This document shows positions 1 through 10,414 of a stretch of DNA of 64,000 nt, in pieces. A program made the position numbers and the translations under genes. Under the pieces are notes generated by a model. The model had not been told where the DNA came from, did no database searches, and was given only the letters and a program-made list of their open reading frames with translations. The stretch is taken from NCBI GenBank assembly GCA_033977485.1, contig CM066998.1:26661501-26725500 (forward strand), written 5' to 3'. Numbering within the stretch: position 1 is the stretch's first letter; each line of letters starts with the position of its first letter. The DNA comes from Hydrangea macrophylla. Lineage: Eukaryota; Streptophyta; Magnoliopsida; Cornales; Hydrangeaceae.

Positions 1-638
1 TATTGTCACTTGACATGCCATATTAGAAATGGCATATTAAGTAGAGATGCTCAAATTTTTTGAGAACTAATTCAACATTTTGAGACTTAGATCACTGTAG
101 ATATATTCCGTGTACATAAAACATCTTCAAGTTTATAAAAAGCATCAATGATTGTGAAGGTGGCGTGTCCCATATTCAACTGAGTTAAATGTGACTAAGC
201 TACTAACCAATCCTAGGGCTTGGAAAGGGATCATCGAACATAAGACTTTCGGGGCACTTGGGGAAGGATGAGGTTTGAACACCCAATCTATGCATTAGAG
301 GGGACTTATAAATACCAAATTCTTTGTCACTTGAGCTATACCAACCTATGCAAAAGAGATACTCTTAATTACTATGATGATGATTACTAAAAATCAACTT
401 AGGCATTAATTCTCTGCATACTTAACTATTAGAAGACCTCAATTTGACAGTCCAATCTGAGAACACACTTTTATAGCCAATAATGGGATTGTTTTTTTTT
501 TTTTCCCTGGAAAGTTCTATGATACATCATACTACATCTTAGCAGTTTAAGATCGTGCGTCCTAGTGGTTATGGTGCAAAAATATTTCAGTATTAAAATA
601 TTCTATCATTTGGAAAAGGGGAAAAAAAAAAGTGGGGT
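1..638. other. Intergenic sequence, no gene seen
   Basis: AT-rich sequence with short poly-T and poly-A runs. I see no open frame with family resemblance. The stretch near 270-350 reads like decayed repeat DNA but I cannot assign it. Confidence 0.4.
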
Positions 639-822
639 TAATGTTGATGGTTCTGTGTCCAGATATAAACTTAGGTTAGTGGTGAAGGGGTTTCATCAAG
701 AGGCTGACAAATTATTCTGAGACCTTCAGTCCTGTTGTTAAACCAACAACTGTTCTAAGTGTTCTTATTGTTCTCAAGCTTGCAGCTCTTTTTGGGTGGT
801 CTATTAAGCAACAAGTTGGTTC
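639..822 (+). pseudogene. Ty1/copia reverse transcriptase fragment
   Basis: The first part reads VNVDGSVSRYKLRLVVKGF. After a one-base frame change near 710 it continues SETFSPVVKPTTV and then LAALFGWSIKQ. This is the N-terminal part of the copia RT (RVT_2) domain, whose usual form is D-G-x-x-x-R-Y-K-A-R-L-V-A-K-G-F followed by F-x-P-V-V-K. Only about 60 residues remain; the YVDD active site, integrase and RNase H are absent, and poly-T follows directly. It is a dead relic, not a gene. Confidence 0.8.
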
Positions 823-1173
823 AGTCCTTTTTTTTTTCTTTCCTTTTTAAACCAACAAGTTTGCCCTAACCTTACCTTATTAGCATTAAGTTGTATGTCA
901 CGTGCTTAGGAGAGATGTTTTAGAGGATATTTAGGAAAGTAAAGGATTGATTATATATGTAATTTATAAGTGAACATGTTCATCAAATTTAAATATTTGG
1001 TGAATGTCAATTTTTTGCATAAGAATCTGTGGCCTGTGTAAGACTCTCTTAAAATTGGATCTTTGTCAGACAAACAGTACATTGATTTTTACAAGAATTA
1101 GATTAAAAAAAAAAAAAATGAGACATGGACTAGATTTGATCCAATGCTAAGACTTTCCCAAGCAAACCCTTAA
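823..1173. other. Intergenic sequence, no gene seen
   Basis: AT-rich DNA between the copia relic and the Tourist-like element. A phrase near 1015-1080 (ctcttaaaattgg, then ctttgtcag) recurs in altered form near 18905-18935, so this is probably another diffuse repeat. Confidence 0.4.
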
Positions 1174-1380
1174 AGCTTCGTTTGGTAGGTCAGATAAAAC
1201 TGTTGAATAGGACATGATAAGGCATGATAGGATATTAATCATGTCAGATAAACTGGTATGTTGTGCTGTATTTGGAACGTGTTGGATAAAATTGTCGGAT
1301 AAGTTGTTATATTCTAATCCTATATTTGGTCGTACCCGAATATAAAGTCCAGATAATAACTGAATTATTGCTTTTTAATA

Positions 1381-1690
1381 CCCAAAAAATGAGGTCTAAA
1401 GAGGGGAAAAGAGTGGTCTAAAAAAAAGAGAATGAAAAAAGGAAAGAAAAAAATGGATCTAAAAAAAACAAAACAAAACAAATCTGAAAATGAAAAAGAG
1501 GGGGAAAAAAAGAAGAAAGACCTAGAAAAGAATAAAAAAATGGAAGATAGACCTGAAAATGAAAAGAGGGGGAAAAAAAAGAGTAGATCTGAAAATGAAA
1601 AAGAAAAGAAAAAAAAAAGATCTAAAAAAAAAGAGATTTGGACAAAAAAAATCTAAAAAAGAAAAAATAAATGTGAAAAAAAAAAGTTTT
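1381..1690 (+). repeat. Purine-only low-complexity tract
   Basis: About 300 bp of almost pure A and G with recurring short units such as gaaaatgaaaa and gatctaaaaa. The Lys/Glu-rich open frame across it is a by-product of composition, not a gene. Confidence 0.85.
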
Positions 1691-1765
1691 TTTTATCTCA
1701 AGAAGTTATCCCAAACTTCTAATCCCATCTAATACCACCCCCTATGGGTTAGAGTTATCTCACTC

Positions 1766-3236
1766 TGTTTGCACCTAAAAAATACATTTTTTAATTCAAA
1801 GTTGTTTAAGGCCAACGGAATCTTTTTAATCGGACTCATGAGACCGGTTGTAAAATTAATGACTGATTGGTTAAAAGTTAATCGGACTAACCACTAGTTG
1901 ATCGGGCTAGCACCATTACTTCATCGGGCTGATCATCATTTGATCGGGCATGACTGTAATCGGGCTGACCACCATTTTATCGGGCCACTACACAAAGTGG
2001 GTCATGCTTCAATATGACTGTATTATATCTCCATCGGGCTAGCGGTCAGACTGATCACCATTTGCTCGAGCTGGATAGCATATCTTAGTCGGACTGATTT
2101 GGTAAATCCGAACCGATGAGCTTCATGGAAGGATTTAATGGTTAAATTTCATGAGTTGATTGAGGTGGGGCCTGAATTATGTGTCATGCTTACGTCATCA
2201 CAGAAGAGGAAACACACTGAGGAGTCCATTCGGGCAGCATCATATGAAGTAGGCCTAAGGTTTAGTAGATGACCACGTGGCCATTCATCCATCTATGTTG
2301 GTGTTTTAATTGATTACTTTGCCTCAGTCGGCCCCACGTCATTTGGCACCTTTATGGAATTCTTCGTAAGTTATGTTTAGCCTGGTAATATATTCATTCC
2401 ATAACATAATTCATTCAGCCCGATGTGGAGAAGTTGATACAAATTTAGTCACTTTATGGAAAGAGATATGGTTGACTACAAAAAATGGGAGTCATTATCC
2501 TTACAAACTCTCTAAAGTGATAAATTTTATATTGTGATAAGGGAGAATATTATGAGATTGGGAAAGATAATATTTTAAGTATTACTATCACTTATGGCAA
2601 GATATTATTTGATTAGGAAAGTATATCTTTTACTTGCTTGAGAAGGAAACCGAATGAAGACTGAATATGGACCACATTCAAGCTGCAAAAATATATATAC
2701 ACATGTATATATATATTTCAAAGATATGGTAACTTATATCAGATATGGAAGAAATCTGGTAAATTTTACCAGATAATGATTGATTAGATATTTCTTACCG
2801 TAACTAGGAGACCTCCATGGCCGCTATAAATTAACAAGCAGGCCAAGCTATCAACTCACTCCGCGTCACCTTGACAAATGCATCCAAAAAGCATTCTTAG
2901 CACTCTAAGCATCCTTTTTATTTTTTTCTTAGGCTTTCTTAGCATTTAAATTACATCCTTGTAATTTTCTCTTCCTTATTTCAATTAAATAAAAATTCTC
3001 TTTTTATTTAATTTCTCTCGCTTGTCTTTATCACTTGCTAGACTTGTGTGCTTCAACACTGTCTAGGGACCTTAGGCCAAGGGTACTTTCCTACTTGGCC
3101 ATCACAATCGCTTAATAGAAGTCCGATTTCCAAACCTTGTGTATCACTCACACAAGTGACTTAGGAAATTTTGTTTTATTAGTTTGGGCCTACCTAACAA
3201 GGCTCTGGCACGCCCGAATAAATATTATAGCAAACA
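1766..3236 (+). repeat. 5' LTR
   Basis: 1471 bp, TG...CA ends. The first 330 bp carry about nine copies of an A/TCGG(G/A)CT motif. Paired TA-rich stretches occur near 2693-2713. The last 20 bp contain GGCACGCCCG, which recurs at the primer site just outside. Confidence 0.92.
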
Positions 3237-3239
3237 ATT

Positions 3240-3258
3240 TGGCACGCCCGGTGGGACC
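3240..3258 (+). promoter_or_regulatory. Putative primer-binding site of the 1766-6160 element
   Basis: TGGCACGCCCGGTGGGACC begins four bases after the 5' LTR, and the TGG start is right for pairing with a tRNA CCA end. I could not match it confidently to a particular plant tRNA. The same GGCACGCCCG appears within the LTR end at 3208-3217. Confidence 0.6.
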
Positions 3259-3273
3259 GCCGAGTGATGAATC

Positions 3274-4419
3274 ATGTTCACTGAAGCATGGTTGAAATTC
3301 TACTACAACCAAATTGGTTGGTGTAATGAATCAATCAGCCAACTTCAACAAGAGATTAATCGTCTCAAAGACGGTAAATCTGCTGCTTACAAGGCTTTAT
3401 GGAGCAAGCTGTGGGATCCGCAGTACCCAAATCGGCACGCCATTGTAGTCCTATATGATTTTTCCATCCATGATCTTTACGAAAAGATCTGGTGTTTTGA
3501 GGCCGATGTTAAGTACTTTACCCAAGGTATCGACCACCTTCAAGAGAGTGGAACTGAATGTCCACCCCCCAATGGAAACTCTTTCATGTCTCGGGATGAG
3601 TTACTATATGGTGGTTGGAAGCAAAAACCAATCGGCTTATCAGATTTGCAGGTTGAAGAACAAGACGAATCAGTTGCTGCTCGAGGAAACCGTAATAGTG
3701 TCCTTGATGATATCGCTCTTCAACTTAAACTCCTAAAATTTCAACGGCCCAAGAAGGCCGATGTTACCACTCTAAATCAAGAGACCGATGTCTCTGGTCA
3801 TCTTGATTCTACGCCGTCCGAGCCGCTCGGGGGGCAAGACGGCGAAAAAATAATTAAAGAGCCGAATAATCTTATTTCGGCCATAGAGCTCCTCACCGAC
3901 GTTGAAGAAGACGAAGAAGCACCTGGGGGGCAAATTCAAGACGAGCCTCAAAATTCTATTGAGGCCGAAGAGGAAGATTGTGATGGGCCAAGTGATCCTG
4001 TATCGGCCATAGAGCCTCCTAGTGATGAGGAGGACGATGATGAAGACCCCCTAGTTGATGAAGAAATCAGTGATTTGGCGCTTGGGGGGCAAGTTTTACC
4101 AAGACCGATTGAAATTAAGTCGGTCCATGAAGCTTTTGAAAATATTCCTTTGAGGAAACTTAGCCTCAAGGAATTGTTCAATTTTTTCGGTCTCCTTGTA
4201 GTGACCGATTATTATTTTTATTTTAAGCCAATTAATTATTTGGCTTGGGTTGATTTACATCCGCGATGGCTGTGTGGATGTTACCAAAAATTAAAGGTTA
4301 TTTGGTGGCTATTTTTACAACAGTGGTACTATCGAGGAAGACTGAAAGGTGCTAAAGATCGGACTGAATTAATTCAGTCAGTAGGCTATTCGGACTCACA
4401 AGACCGAAAGCTAGAATAA
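3274..4419 (+). CDS. 381-aa protein of unknown function in a non-autonomous LTR element
   Basis: I do not recognise the family. Residues 1-90 are polar with a short predicted helix (SISQLQQEINRLKD). Residues 195-275 are strongly acidic, with runs such as SDEEDDDEDP. The last 90 residues are aromatic and hydrophobic (FNFFGLLVV, WWLFLQQWYY). The tripeptide GGQ appears three times at spaced positions, each encoded by GGGGGGCAA, the string that also forms the element's polypurine tract. There is no zinc knuckle, DSGA protease motif or RT motif. It lies directly after the primer site, where gag normally starts, so a Gag-like packaging role is possible, but that is inference from position only. The frame is intact, in line with the young LTRs. 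Confidence 0.6.
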   Translation: MFTEAWLKFYYNQIGWCNESISQLQQEINRLKDGKSAAYKALWSKLWDPQYPNRHAIVVLYDFSIHDLYEKIWCFEADVKYFTQGIDHLQESGTECPPPNGNSFMSRDELLYGGWKQKPIGLSDLQVEEQDESVAARGNRNSVLDDIALQLKLLKFQRPKKADVTTLNQETDVSGHLDSTPSEPLGGQDGEKIIKEPNNLISAIELLTDVEEDEEAPGGQIQDEPQNSIEAEEEDCDGPSDPVSAIEPPSDEEDDDEDPLVDEEISDLALGGQVLPRPIEIKSVHEAFENIPLRKLSLKELFNFFGLLVVTDYYFYFKPINYLAWVDLHPRWLCGCYQKLKVIWWLFLQQWYYRGRLKGAKDRTELIQSVGYSDSQDRKLE

Positions 4420-4671
4420 TAATATAAATAAATAAATTAATGCTAGAAGGATGCTTGGGATGCTGATCGGACATAGAGGCCGATGGGGTACTTTCAGAAG
4501 TGTGTAACAGTTGTGGTGGAGCCCGATTATATGAGGTAAAGTAACTACATGTCTCAGTCAAGTTACAACGTGAGGTGTCAAACGGTCTCATGGGCAAGCC
4601 CGATACTGCGAGAAAGGTAATCGGTCTCTAGAAAAATATGGCCATTCAAAATTTCACTTGCTTTTATTTTA

Positions 4672-4689
4672 AACGGCCAGGGGGGCAAT
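4672..4689 (+). promoter_or_regulatory. Polypurine tract before the 3' LTR
   Basis: AACGGCCAGGGGGGCAAT ends directly at the 3' LTR start. This is the expected plus-strand priming site; its G6CAA core is repeated three times inside the ORF. Confidence 0.75.
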
Positions 4690-6160
4690 TGTTTGCACCT
4701 AAAAAATACATTTTTTAATTCAAAGTTGTTTAAGGCCGACGGGATCTTTTTAATCGGACTCATGAGACCGGTTGTAAAATTAATGACTGATTGGTTAAAA
4801 GTTAATCGGACTAACCACTAGTTGATCGGGCTAGCACCATTACTTCATCGGGCTGATCATCATTTGATCGGGCATGACTGTAATCGGGCTGACCACCATT
4901 TTATCGGGCCACTACACAAAGTGGGCCATGCTTCAATATGACTGTATTATATCTCCATCGGGCTAGCGGTCAGACTGATCACCATTTGCTCGAGTTGGAT
5001 AGCATATCTTAGTCGGACTGATTTGGTAAATCCGAACCGATGAGCTTCATGGAAGGATTTAATGGTTAAATTTCATGAGTTGATTGAGGTGGGGCCTGAA
5101 TTATGTGTCATGCTTACGTCATCACAGAAGAGGAAACACACTGAGGAGTCCATTCGGGCAGCATCATATGAAGTAGGCCTAAGGTTTAGTAGATGACCAC
5201 GTGGCCATTCATCCATCTATGTTGGTGTTTTAATTGATTACTTTGCCTCAGTCGGCCCCACGTCATTTGGCACCTTTATGGAATTCTGCGTAAGTTATGT
5301 TTAGCCTGGTAATATATTCATTCCATAACATAATTCATTCAGTCCGATGTGGAGAAGTTGATACAAATTTAGTCACTTTATGGAAAGAGATATGGTTGAC
5401 TACAAAAAATGGGAGTCATTATCCTTACAAACTCTCTAAAGTGATAAATTTTATATTGTGATAAGGGAGAATATTATGAGATTGGGAAAGATAATATTTT
5501 AAATATTACTATCACTTATGGCAAGATATTATTTGATTAGGAAAGTATATCTTTTACTTGCTTGAGAAGGAAACCGAATGAAGACTGAATATGGACCACA
5601 TTCAAGCTGCAAAAATATATATACACATGTATATATATATTTCAAAGATATGGCAACTTATATCAGATATGGAAGAAATCTGGTAAATTTTACCAGATAA
5701 TGATTGATCAGATATTTCTTACCTTAACTAGGAGACCTCCATGGCCGCTATAAATTAACAAGCAGGCCAAGCTATCAACTCACTCCGCGTCACCTTGACA
5801 AATGCATCCAAAAAGCATTCTTAGCACTCTAAGCATCCTTTTTATTTTTTTCTTAGACTTTCTTAGCATTTAAATTACATCCTTGTAATTTTCTCTTCCT
5901 TATTTCAATTAAATAAAAATGCTCTTTTTATTTAATTTCTCTTGCTTGTTTTTATCACTTGCTAGACTTGTGTGCTTTAATACTGTCTAGGGACCTTAGG
6001 CCAAGGGTACTTTCCTACTTGGCCATCACAATCGCTTGATAGAAGTCAGATTTCCAAACCTTGTGTATCACTCACACAAGTGACTTAGGAAATTTTGTTT
6101 TATTAGTTTGGGCCTACCTAACAAGGCTTTGGCACGCCCGACTAAATATTATAGCAAACA
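4690..6160 (+). repeat. 3' LTR
   Basis: 1471 bp, close to identical with 1766-3236. It ends ATAGCAAACA and is followed by the CACTC target duplication. Confidence 0.92.
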
Positions 6161-6354
6161 CACTCTTGATGAGAAAAAAAGCTTAGTTCATGACTATTTT
6201 ATTATATTCGATGGAGCCACCAAATACAGGATATGATAAAAGTTATCTTATCCTACCTCTTATCCTGACCACCAAACGAGGCCTAATAGTATAAAACTTA
6301 ACTGGATTGCACAAACTCTAATTTTTACCATATATATATATATATATATATATC

Positions 6355-6543
6355 TAGGGAGGCTCAGGAGCGGACTGGTCCGTTAACGGACTAGTTTTAG
6401 TGACAAAATTTTGTCGCAAAAAGTCACATTTTTTCGTCACTAAAAATGCATTCACCTTTAGTGACGAAAATGTTTAACTTTTAGCGACGAAATTTCGTCA
6501 CTAAAAACTAGTCCGTTAACGGACCAGTCCGCTCCTGAGCCTT

Positions 6544-6547
<4 letters not shown>
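6355..6547. mobile_element. MITE 1 of a cluster, about 190 bp palindromic element
   Basis: About 50-bp inverted ends contain GGCTCAGGAGCGGACTGG and CCGTTAACGGACTAG on one side and their complements on the other. The middle holds repeats of TTTAGTGACGAAA. TA repeats lie on both sides, which fits insertion into TA. No coding capacity. Confidence 0.85.
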
Positions 6548-6575
<28 letters not shown>

Positions 6576-6578
<3 letters not shown>

Positions 6579-6744
6579 GGCTGCTAACCTACAACACGGT
6601 AGCTATAGGTTAGCAGCGCGTATACCAGTTTTTAGCGACGAAATATTTCGTCGCTAAAAACCTCGACTTTTAGCTACAAAAATTGTCGCTAAAAGCGGTT
6701 TTTTTAGTCACTAAAGGGCGTTGTGTTGTAAGTTAGCATTTCCC
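6576..6744. mobile_element. MITE 2 of a cluster
   Basis: The ends match as inverted repeats: GGGGCTGCTAACCTACAAC against GGGAAATGCTAACTTACAAC. The inner part has a perfect hairpin around TTTAGCGACGAAATATTTCG, a motif shared with MITE 1. Confidence 0.8.
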
Positions 6745-6754
6745 ATAAACAATC

Positions 6755-7056
6755 AGGCTCTTAAGTGAACACGGTTGAGTGAACATACCCAGTGAACATG
6801 TTTTTTAGCCTTAAAGAACCTGCGGGGCGAGCAGGTCAGTGGGGCAACCCGCGGGTTCTTTTAGCTAAAAAACATGTTCACTGTGTATGTTCACTCGAGT
6901 AATGCTAGAGTCACAAAGAGATGCTCACAAAAGGATATGGCATCACATGCACGTGGCACCCATGTGGCAGTATCCTTTTGTGAGCATCTCTTTGTGACTC
7001 TTTTGTGACTCTAGCATTACTCATGTTCACTCAACCCTATTCATTTAAAAGCCTCG
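6755..7056. mobile_element. MITE 3 of a cluster, interrupted by MITE 4
   Basis: Inverted ends share AAGTGAACACGGTTGAGTGA on the left with AAATGAATAGGGTTGAGTGA on the right (other strand). The centre is GC-rich (CCCGCGGGTTC). It is related to MITE 5, which carries the same GTGAAC...GGTTGAGTGAAC theme. The right arm is split by 6897-7022. Confidence 0.8.
6897..7022. mobile_element. MITE 4, nested in MITE 3
   Basis: 126 bp. Ends GAGTAATGCTAGAGTCACAA and its complement extend as inverted repeats over about 40 bp. ATGTTCACTC is found on both sides, a 9-10 bp duplication of MITE 3 sequence that fits the Mutator group. Confidence 0.83.
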
Positions 7057-7082
7057 CCGTCCCCATATATATATATATATAT

Positions 7083-7266
7083 GGAGAAAATCTAAAGTGA
7101 ACTGGATTAAATGAACTTACCCAGTAAATTGGCTTTTTAGCCTAAAAGACTCTGCAGGCTACCCCCCCACTGACCCGTGTGCCTCGATGACCCGCGGATT
7201 CTTTTAGGCTTTGAAGCAAGTTCACTGGGTAAGTTCACTCAACCCAGTTCACTTTTGATCCTCTCC
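7083..7266. mobile_element. MITE 5 of a cluster
   Basis: 184 bp with about 75-bp inverted ends (AAGTGAACTGG and GAACTTACCCAGT on the left, matching complements on the right). TA repeats border both sides. Same family as MITE 3. Confidence 0.85.
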
Positions 7267-7317
7267 GTATATATATATATATATATATGTCTATATTTCT
7301 ACTGATCAATTAAATAT

Positions 7318-7494
7318 GGGTGATGCTATTGCCACTCCATCATTGAACCAAGGTATTCCATGGTACCATTCTTAAAGCATGTGGTACATGCATGTTATGC
7401 ATTGGTATCATTCTTACATACATGGTACCACATGCTCTGATAGTGGTACCATGGAGTGCATTGGTTCAATGATGGAGTAGAAATAACAATCCCC
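7318..7494. mobile_element. MITE 6 of a cluster
   Basis: 177 bp palindromic element. CACTCCATCATTGAACCAA on the left matches TTGGTTCAATGATGGAGT on the right. Inner arms repeat CATGGTACCA. Confidence 0.8.
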
Positions 7495-8577
7495 TTAAAT
7501 ATTTGTATCATAGATGCACTAAAAGTTAATGTATGTTAGTATGTAGTTACTATTTAATGTAGCCATTGTTACTAAATAATACCGTACAGTTACTACTAAA
7601 CGGTACCCTATAAAGTTACTTTCTATTATCAAGTAACACCCTCAGTATCACACGACAACTTCTTATTATCCTGGCACCTGAAAATATATGTATAATTCTT
7701 CCACGTCTATCATTGAATTTTTTTATTTTACTCTTTACATTTCATAATTCGAGAATGGTATCCTAGGACCTTGGTAAAATATATTCTCTAATGAATGTAA
7801 AAGTCTGTCAGCTCACTTGTTAGAATGAGTACACTTAAGTGATTTGATAGATGCTCTAAAATTAAATTGCTTAACATAATAATAAAAAAATTAAATTGAT
7901 TTACACTCTCACCATAAAATTCAGAAAATAAGATCTAATTTCATCAGTACCCTCCTTTCAATAAAGTTTTTCTTCCCTGTTTTTTTTTTTTGGGTTCAAA
8001 ATTTTCTAAGGAAATCATAAAAGCTAAGAATATGCAGAGTGATATCCTAGTGTACCCATAACACATGTATTAGGATAGTAAAACCCAACAAATTCAATCT
8101 AATTCTCCTCGGATTCTCATGAGAATAATTAATGTGCAGATTTGACCACAAAGGTTTTGTCGCCTAGTGCATTAAAATTAACATATATCATGGCCATCAT
8201 CAGAATTCTCAATCTCAAAAACACCAAACCTATGATGGATCTCATAATAACAATTCAGTGCTTTTGTTAGATTACTTTTCATCCTTTAGACAAATTTGGC
8301 CACGTAGATTAATTACATTTCAAAAAAGTTAAAAAAAATATAATAAAAAAAAAACACACAAACAATTTTTGTTAACACGGATTACAAAATTCATATTTTG
8401 CCTTATTTGATTAAAAAAAAAAAAGTAAAAATTTTGTTACTCCGTAGCATTTTCAAATTTTGGCTATCAATCAAATGATTAGGGCTAGTGTGAAGAATAT
8501 TAATTAAGCAATTGCTACAACAAAAATGGATTCAATGTCACAAAACTCAATTTTTTAATCCAGAATATGGATATATT
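7495..8577. other. Intergenic sequence, no gene seen
   Basis: AT-rich; I found no conserved protein signal, RNA gene or clear element ends. Confidence 0.4.
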
Positions 8578-8702
8578 TAGGGTGAGGATAAATACTCTAC
8601 TTTTTCTGCTAAATACATCACCTTATAGTGTTAAAAGATGAAAAATTTGTGAATGAAAGTAATATATTTAGCACAAAAGGTGGTATATTTAACCCCACCC
8701 TA
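8578..8702. mobile_element. MITE of about 125 bp with TA target duplication
   Basis: The left end TAGGGTGAGGATAAATACTC and the right end, on the other strand TAGGGTGGGGTTAAATATAC, form about 38-bp inverted repeats that both run on to TTTT(C/G)TGCTAAATA. TA at each end and a TA repeat next to it suggest a Tc1/mariner (Stowaway-like) MITE. Confidence 0.75.
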
Positions 8703-10243
8703 TATTTATATATATATATATATATATAGAAGTGACGTGATAAAGTAGTCATTGTTTCCAAAAACATTTCAATATGAATGGCCAAACATACCTTTAGCTA
8801 GCCACACCCCCCCACCCACACACACACACACCCTTTTTTTTTTGATAAGTACATTTAACTAACTTTAAGTTCAAAGACATGTTCATCACATATATATTGA
8901 CATCTACTATCTTCCAACGGAAAACGGCCAAAAAAAAAAAACATTGAATGCACTTTATGACCTCACACTTTCTATAACCCTTAAGAACAAGGGCACATGA
9001 AGGATCCACAGTGTCTAAACCGATTATTGTCATCATCCACATGTCTTTGACTACCTTATGGGGCTATTGTGAAAGATGTATAATCGGTTTTGTAGTTCAC
9101 AAGTAAATTATTTTTAAAAGTTTAATTGTTTAGTAGAAACCTTTGTATGTTCGTGGGAGTCCGAGCTGAAGCTAAAATTATTTTTAAAATGAATTATTTA
9201 TCAAATTAATATGATATTCGTTTTATTGGAATTAAAATTAACAAAAGTGAGATTGAACCTTGTCATGTTTATGAATTCCCAAACAGATCCTAAATGAAGT
9301 GGTCAGCCCATTAAACCAAGTAAAGGCATACTGTACAAATTAGCTGATCTCTTTGACTTCTTAATGAGGGTGGAGGATATCATTTACTTTTCATTGGAAA
9401 AGCTTATTTATGTCTAGTTCCAAAGGGACATTTGTTTAGATTTGTGTTCCATGCTCTTGAATCTTTTTAGAATTTGGAAGCCTTAATTGCAATCAATAAT
9501 CACCGGTTCTCAATAAAGTGTTTAATCCACTCCTAATCACGTGCATCTTCTTTACTCACGTGCACCTTTGCGGCCGTCTTGTCCCACTAATTCCTATTGC
9601 GGAGGGTGGTGGTTGTATGAATTGGTTGTAACGGTGTGCTCATGTGAAGTCACCAACTAATCAACTTTCTCTAATTCAATAATTAGGCATCCACATAAAT
9701 TAATCGTTGGTCCGTTATACCACATCAGTATGTAATTGTTGTGTGAATTTTTAATCTTTATCAAGCATACGGCCCCTTTTTCTAAAGAGATTATGATGAT
9801 TTGTCTATTGACAACTAAATGTGATGATCTCTCTGTAAATAGGCAGGTGTATGTTTTATACTAAAATATCAAACCACATCAATATACATACGTGGTATAA
9901 CTACAATATGTACTAAATAATTTCTCTCAAGAATCTGATTGGATAGTGACATCATGTAGGTATAGTGACATTGTGTCACAGTTGCAACTAATATTTTCTC
10001 CTAAGGATGGCAAACGATTATACAGGGTGGCAAGAGGGACTCAACTATTAGTTTATTTTAGCATGATTATTAGGGATCTTTTGTGATTCATCCTAGTGGA
10101 TTGGTAGTGTATCACACATGCTAATTTGGTGTCAATATGTAGTAATTTGATCTCAAAATTTTATAATCCTAACATGTAATTTTGAAAATTACTTTAGTTA
10201 TAAAAGTAAAGTAGTTTACAAAGTTACACTTTTGTTTTAAAGT
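8703..10243. other. Intergenic sequence, no gene seen
   Basis: Contains a TA repeat (8706-8728), a short CA/CCCACC repeat (8804-8833) and AT-rich DNA. No supported gene. A phrase near 9075-9110 (cggttttgtagttcacaag) resembles 18880-18900, so part of this is old repeat. Confidence 0.4.
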
Positions 10244-10414
10244 AAGGGTTTTGTTAACATGTGCGCACATGTTTAGGTTCTAAAAATAGAAATAAACAAA
10301 GGGTATAGTGTGGATTTCAGTGTCTGGTGTGGGGTTTAGTGTTTGTCTCCTTGTTTATTTCTACTTTTGAAACCTTAAGATTGCCCCTAAGGACACATGT
10401 TAACAAAACCCTTA
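10244..10414. mobile_element. MITE of about 170 bp, probable hAT type
   Basis: Inverted ends AAGGGTTTTGTTAACATGTG and CACATGTTAACAAAACCCTT. TAAAGTA flanks both sides, a 7-8 bp duplication depending on where the end is drawn, which favours hAT. Confidence 0.75.

Larger units (their letters stand above)
1766..6160 (+). mobile_element. Non-autonomous LTR retrotransposon, complete and fairly young
   Basis: Two 1471-bp LTRs (1766-3236 and 4690-6160) start TGTTTGCACC and end AGCAAACA. They are flanked by a 5-bp target duplication CACTC (1761-1765 and 6161-6165). I counted roughly twenty substitutions and no net length difference between the LTRs, so the insertion is recent. A primer-site-like sequence follows the 5' LTR and a G6 polypurine tract precedes the 3' LTR. 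The 1.45-kb interior has one 381-codon ORF and no protease, RT, RNase H or integrase motif, so movement must rely on proteins supplied in trans. Size and layout fit LARD or TR-GAG-like parasites of Ty3/gypsy elements. A solo LTR of the family lies at 13866-15439. Confidence 0.93.
1174..6283. mobile_element. Tourist-like (PIF/Harbinger) non-autonomous element, split by an LTR retrotransposon
   Basis: The left end reads AGCTTCGTTTGGTAGGTCAG. The right end read on the other strand is GGCCTCGTTTGGTGGTCAGG, so the two form terminal inverted repeats. TAA lies outside both ends (1171-1173 and 6284-6286), the target duplication expected of the PIF/Harbinger-Tourist group. With the 4.4-kb LTR element at 1766-6160 removed, the element is about 710 bp. 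It contains a long purine tract and no transposase. Confidence 0.7.

Noticed and set aside
1432..1656. 74-codon Lys/Glu-rich open frame
   Set aside because: Sits in a purine-only tract; the frame follows from composition.
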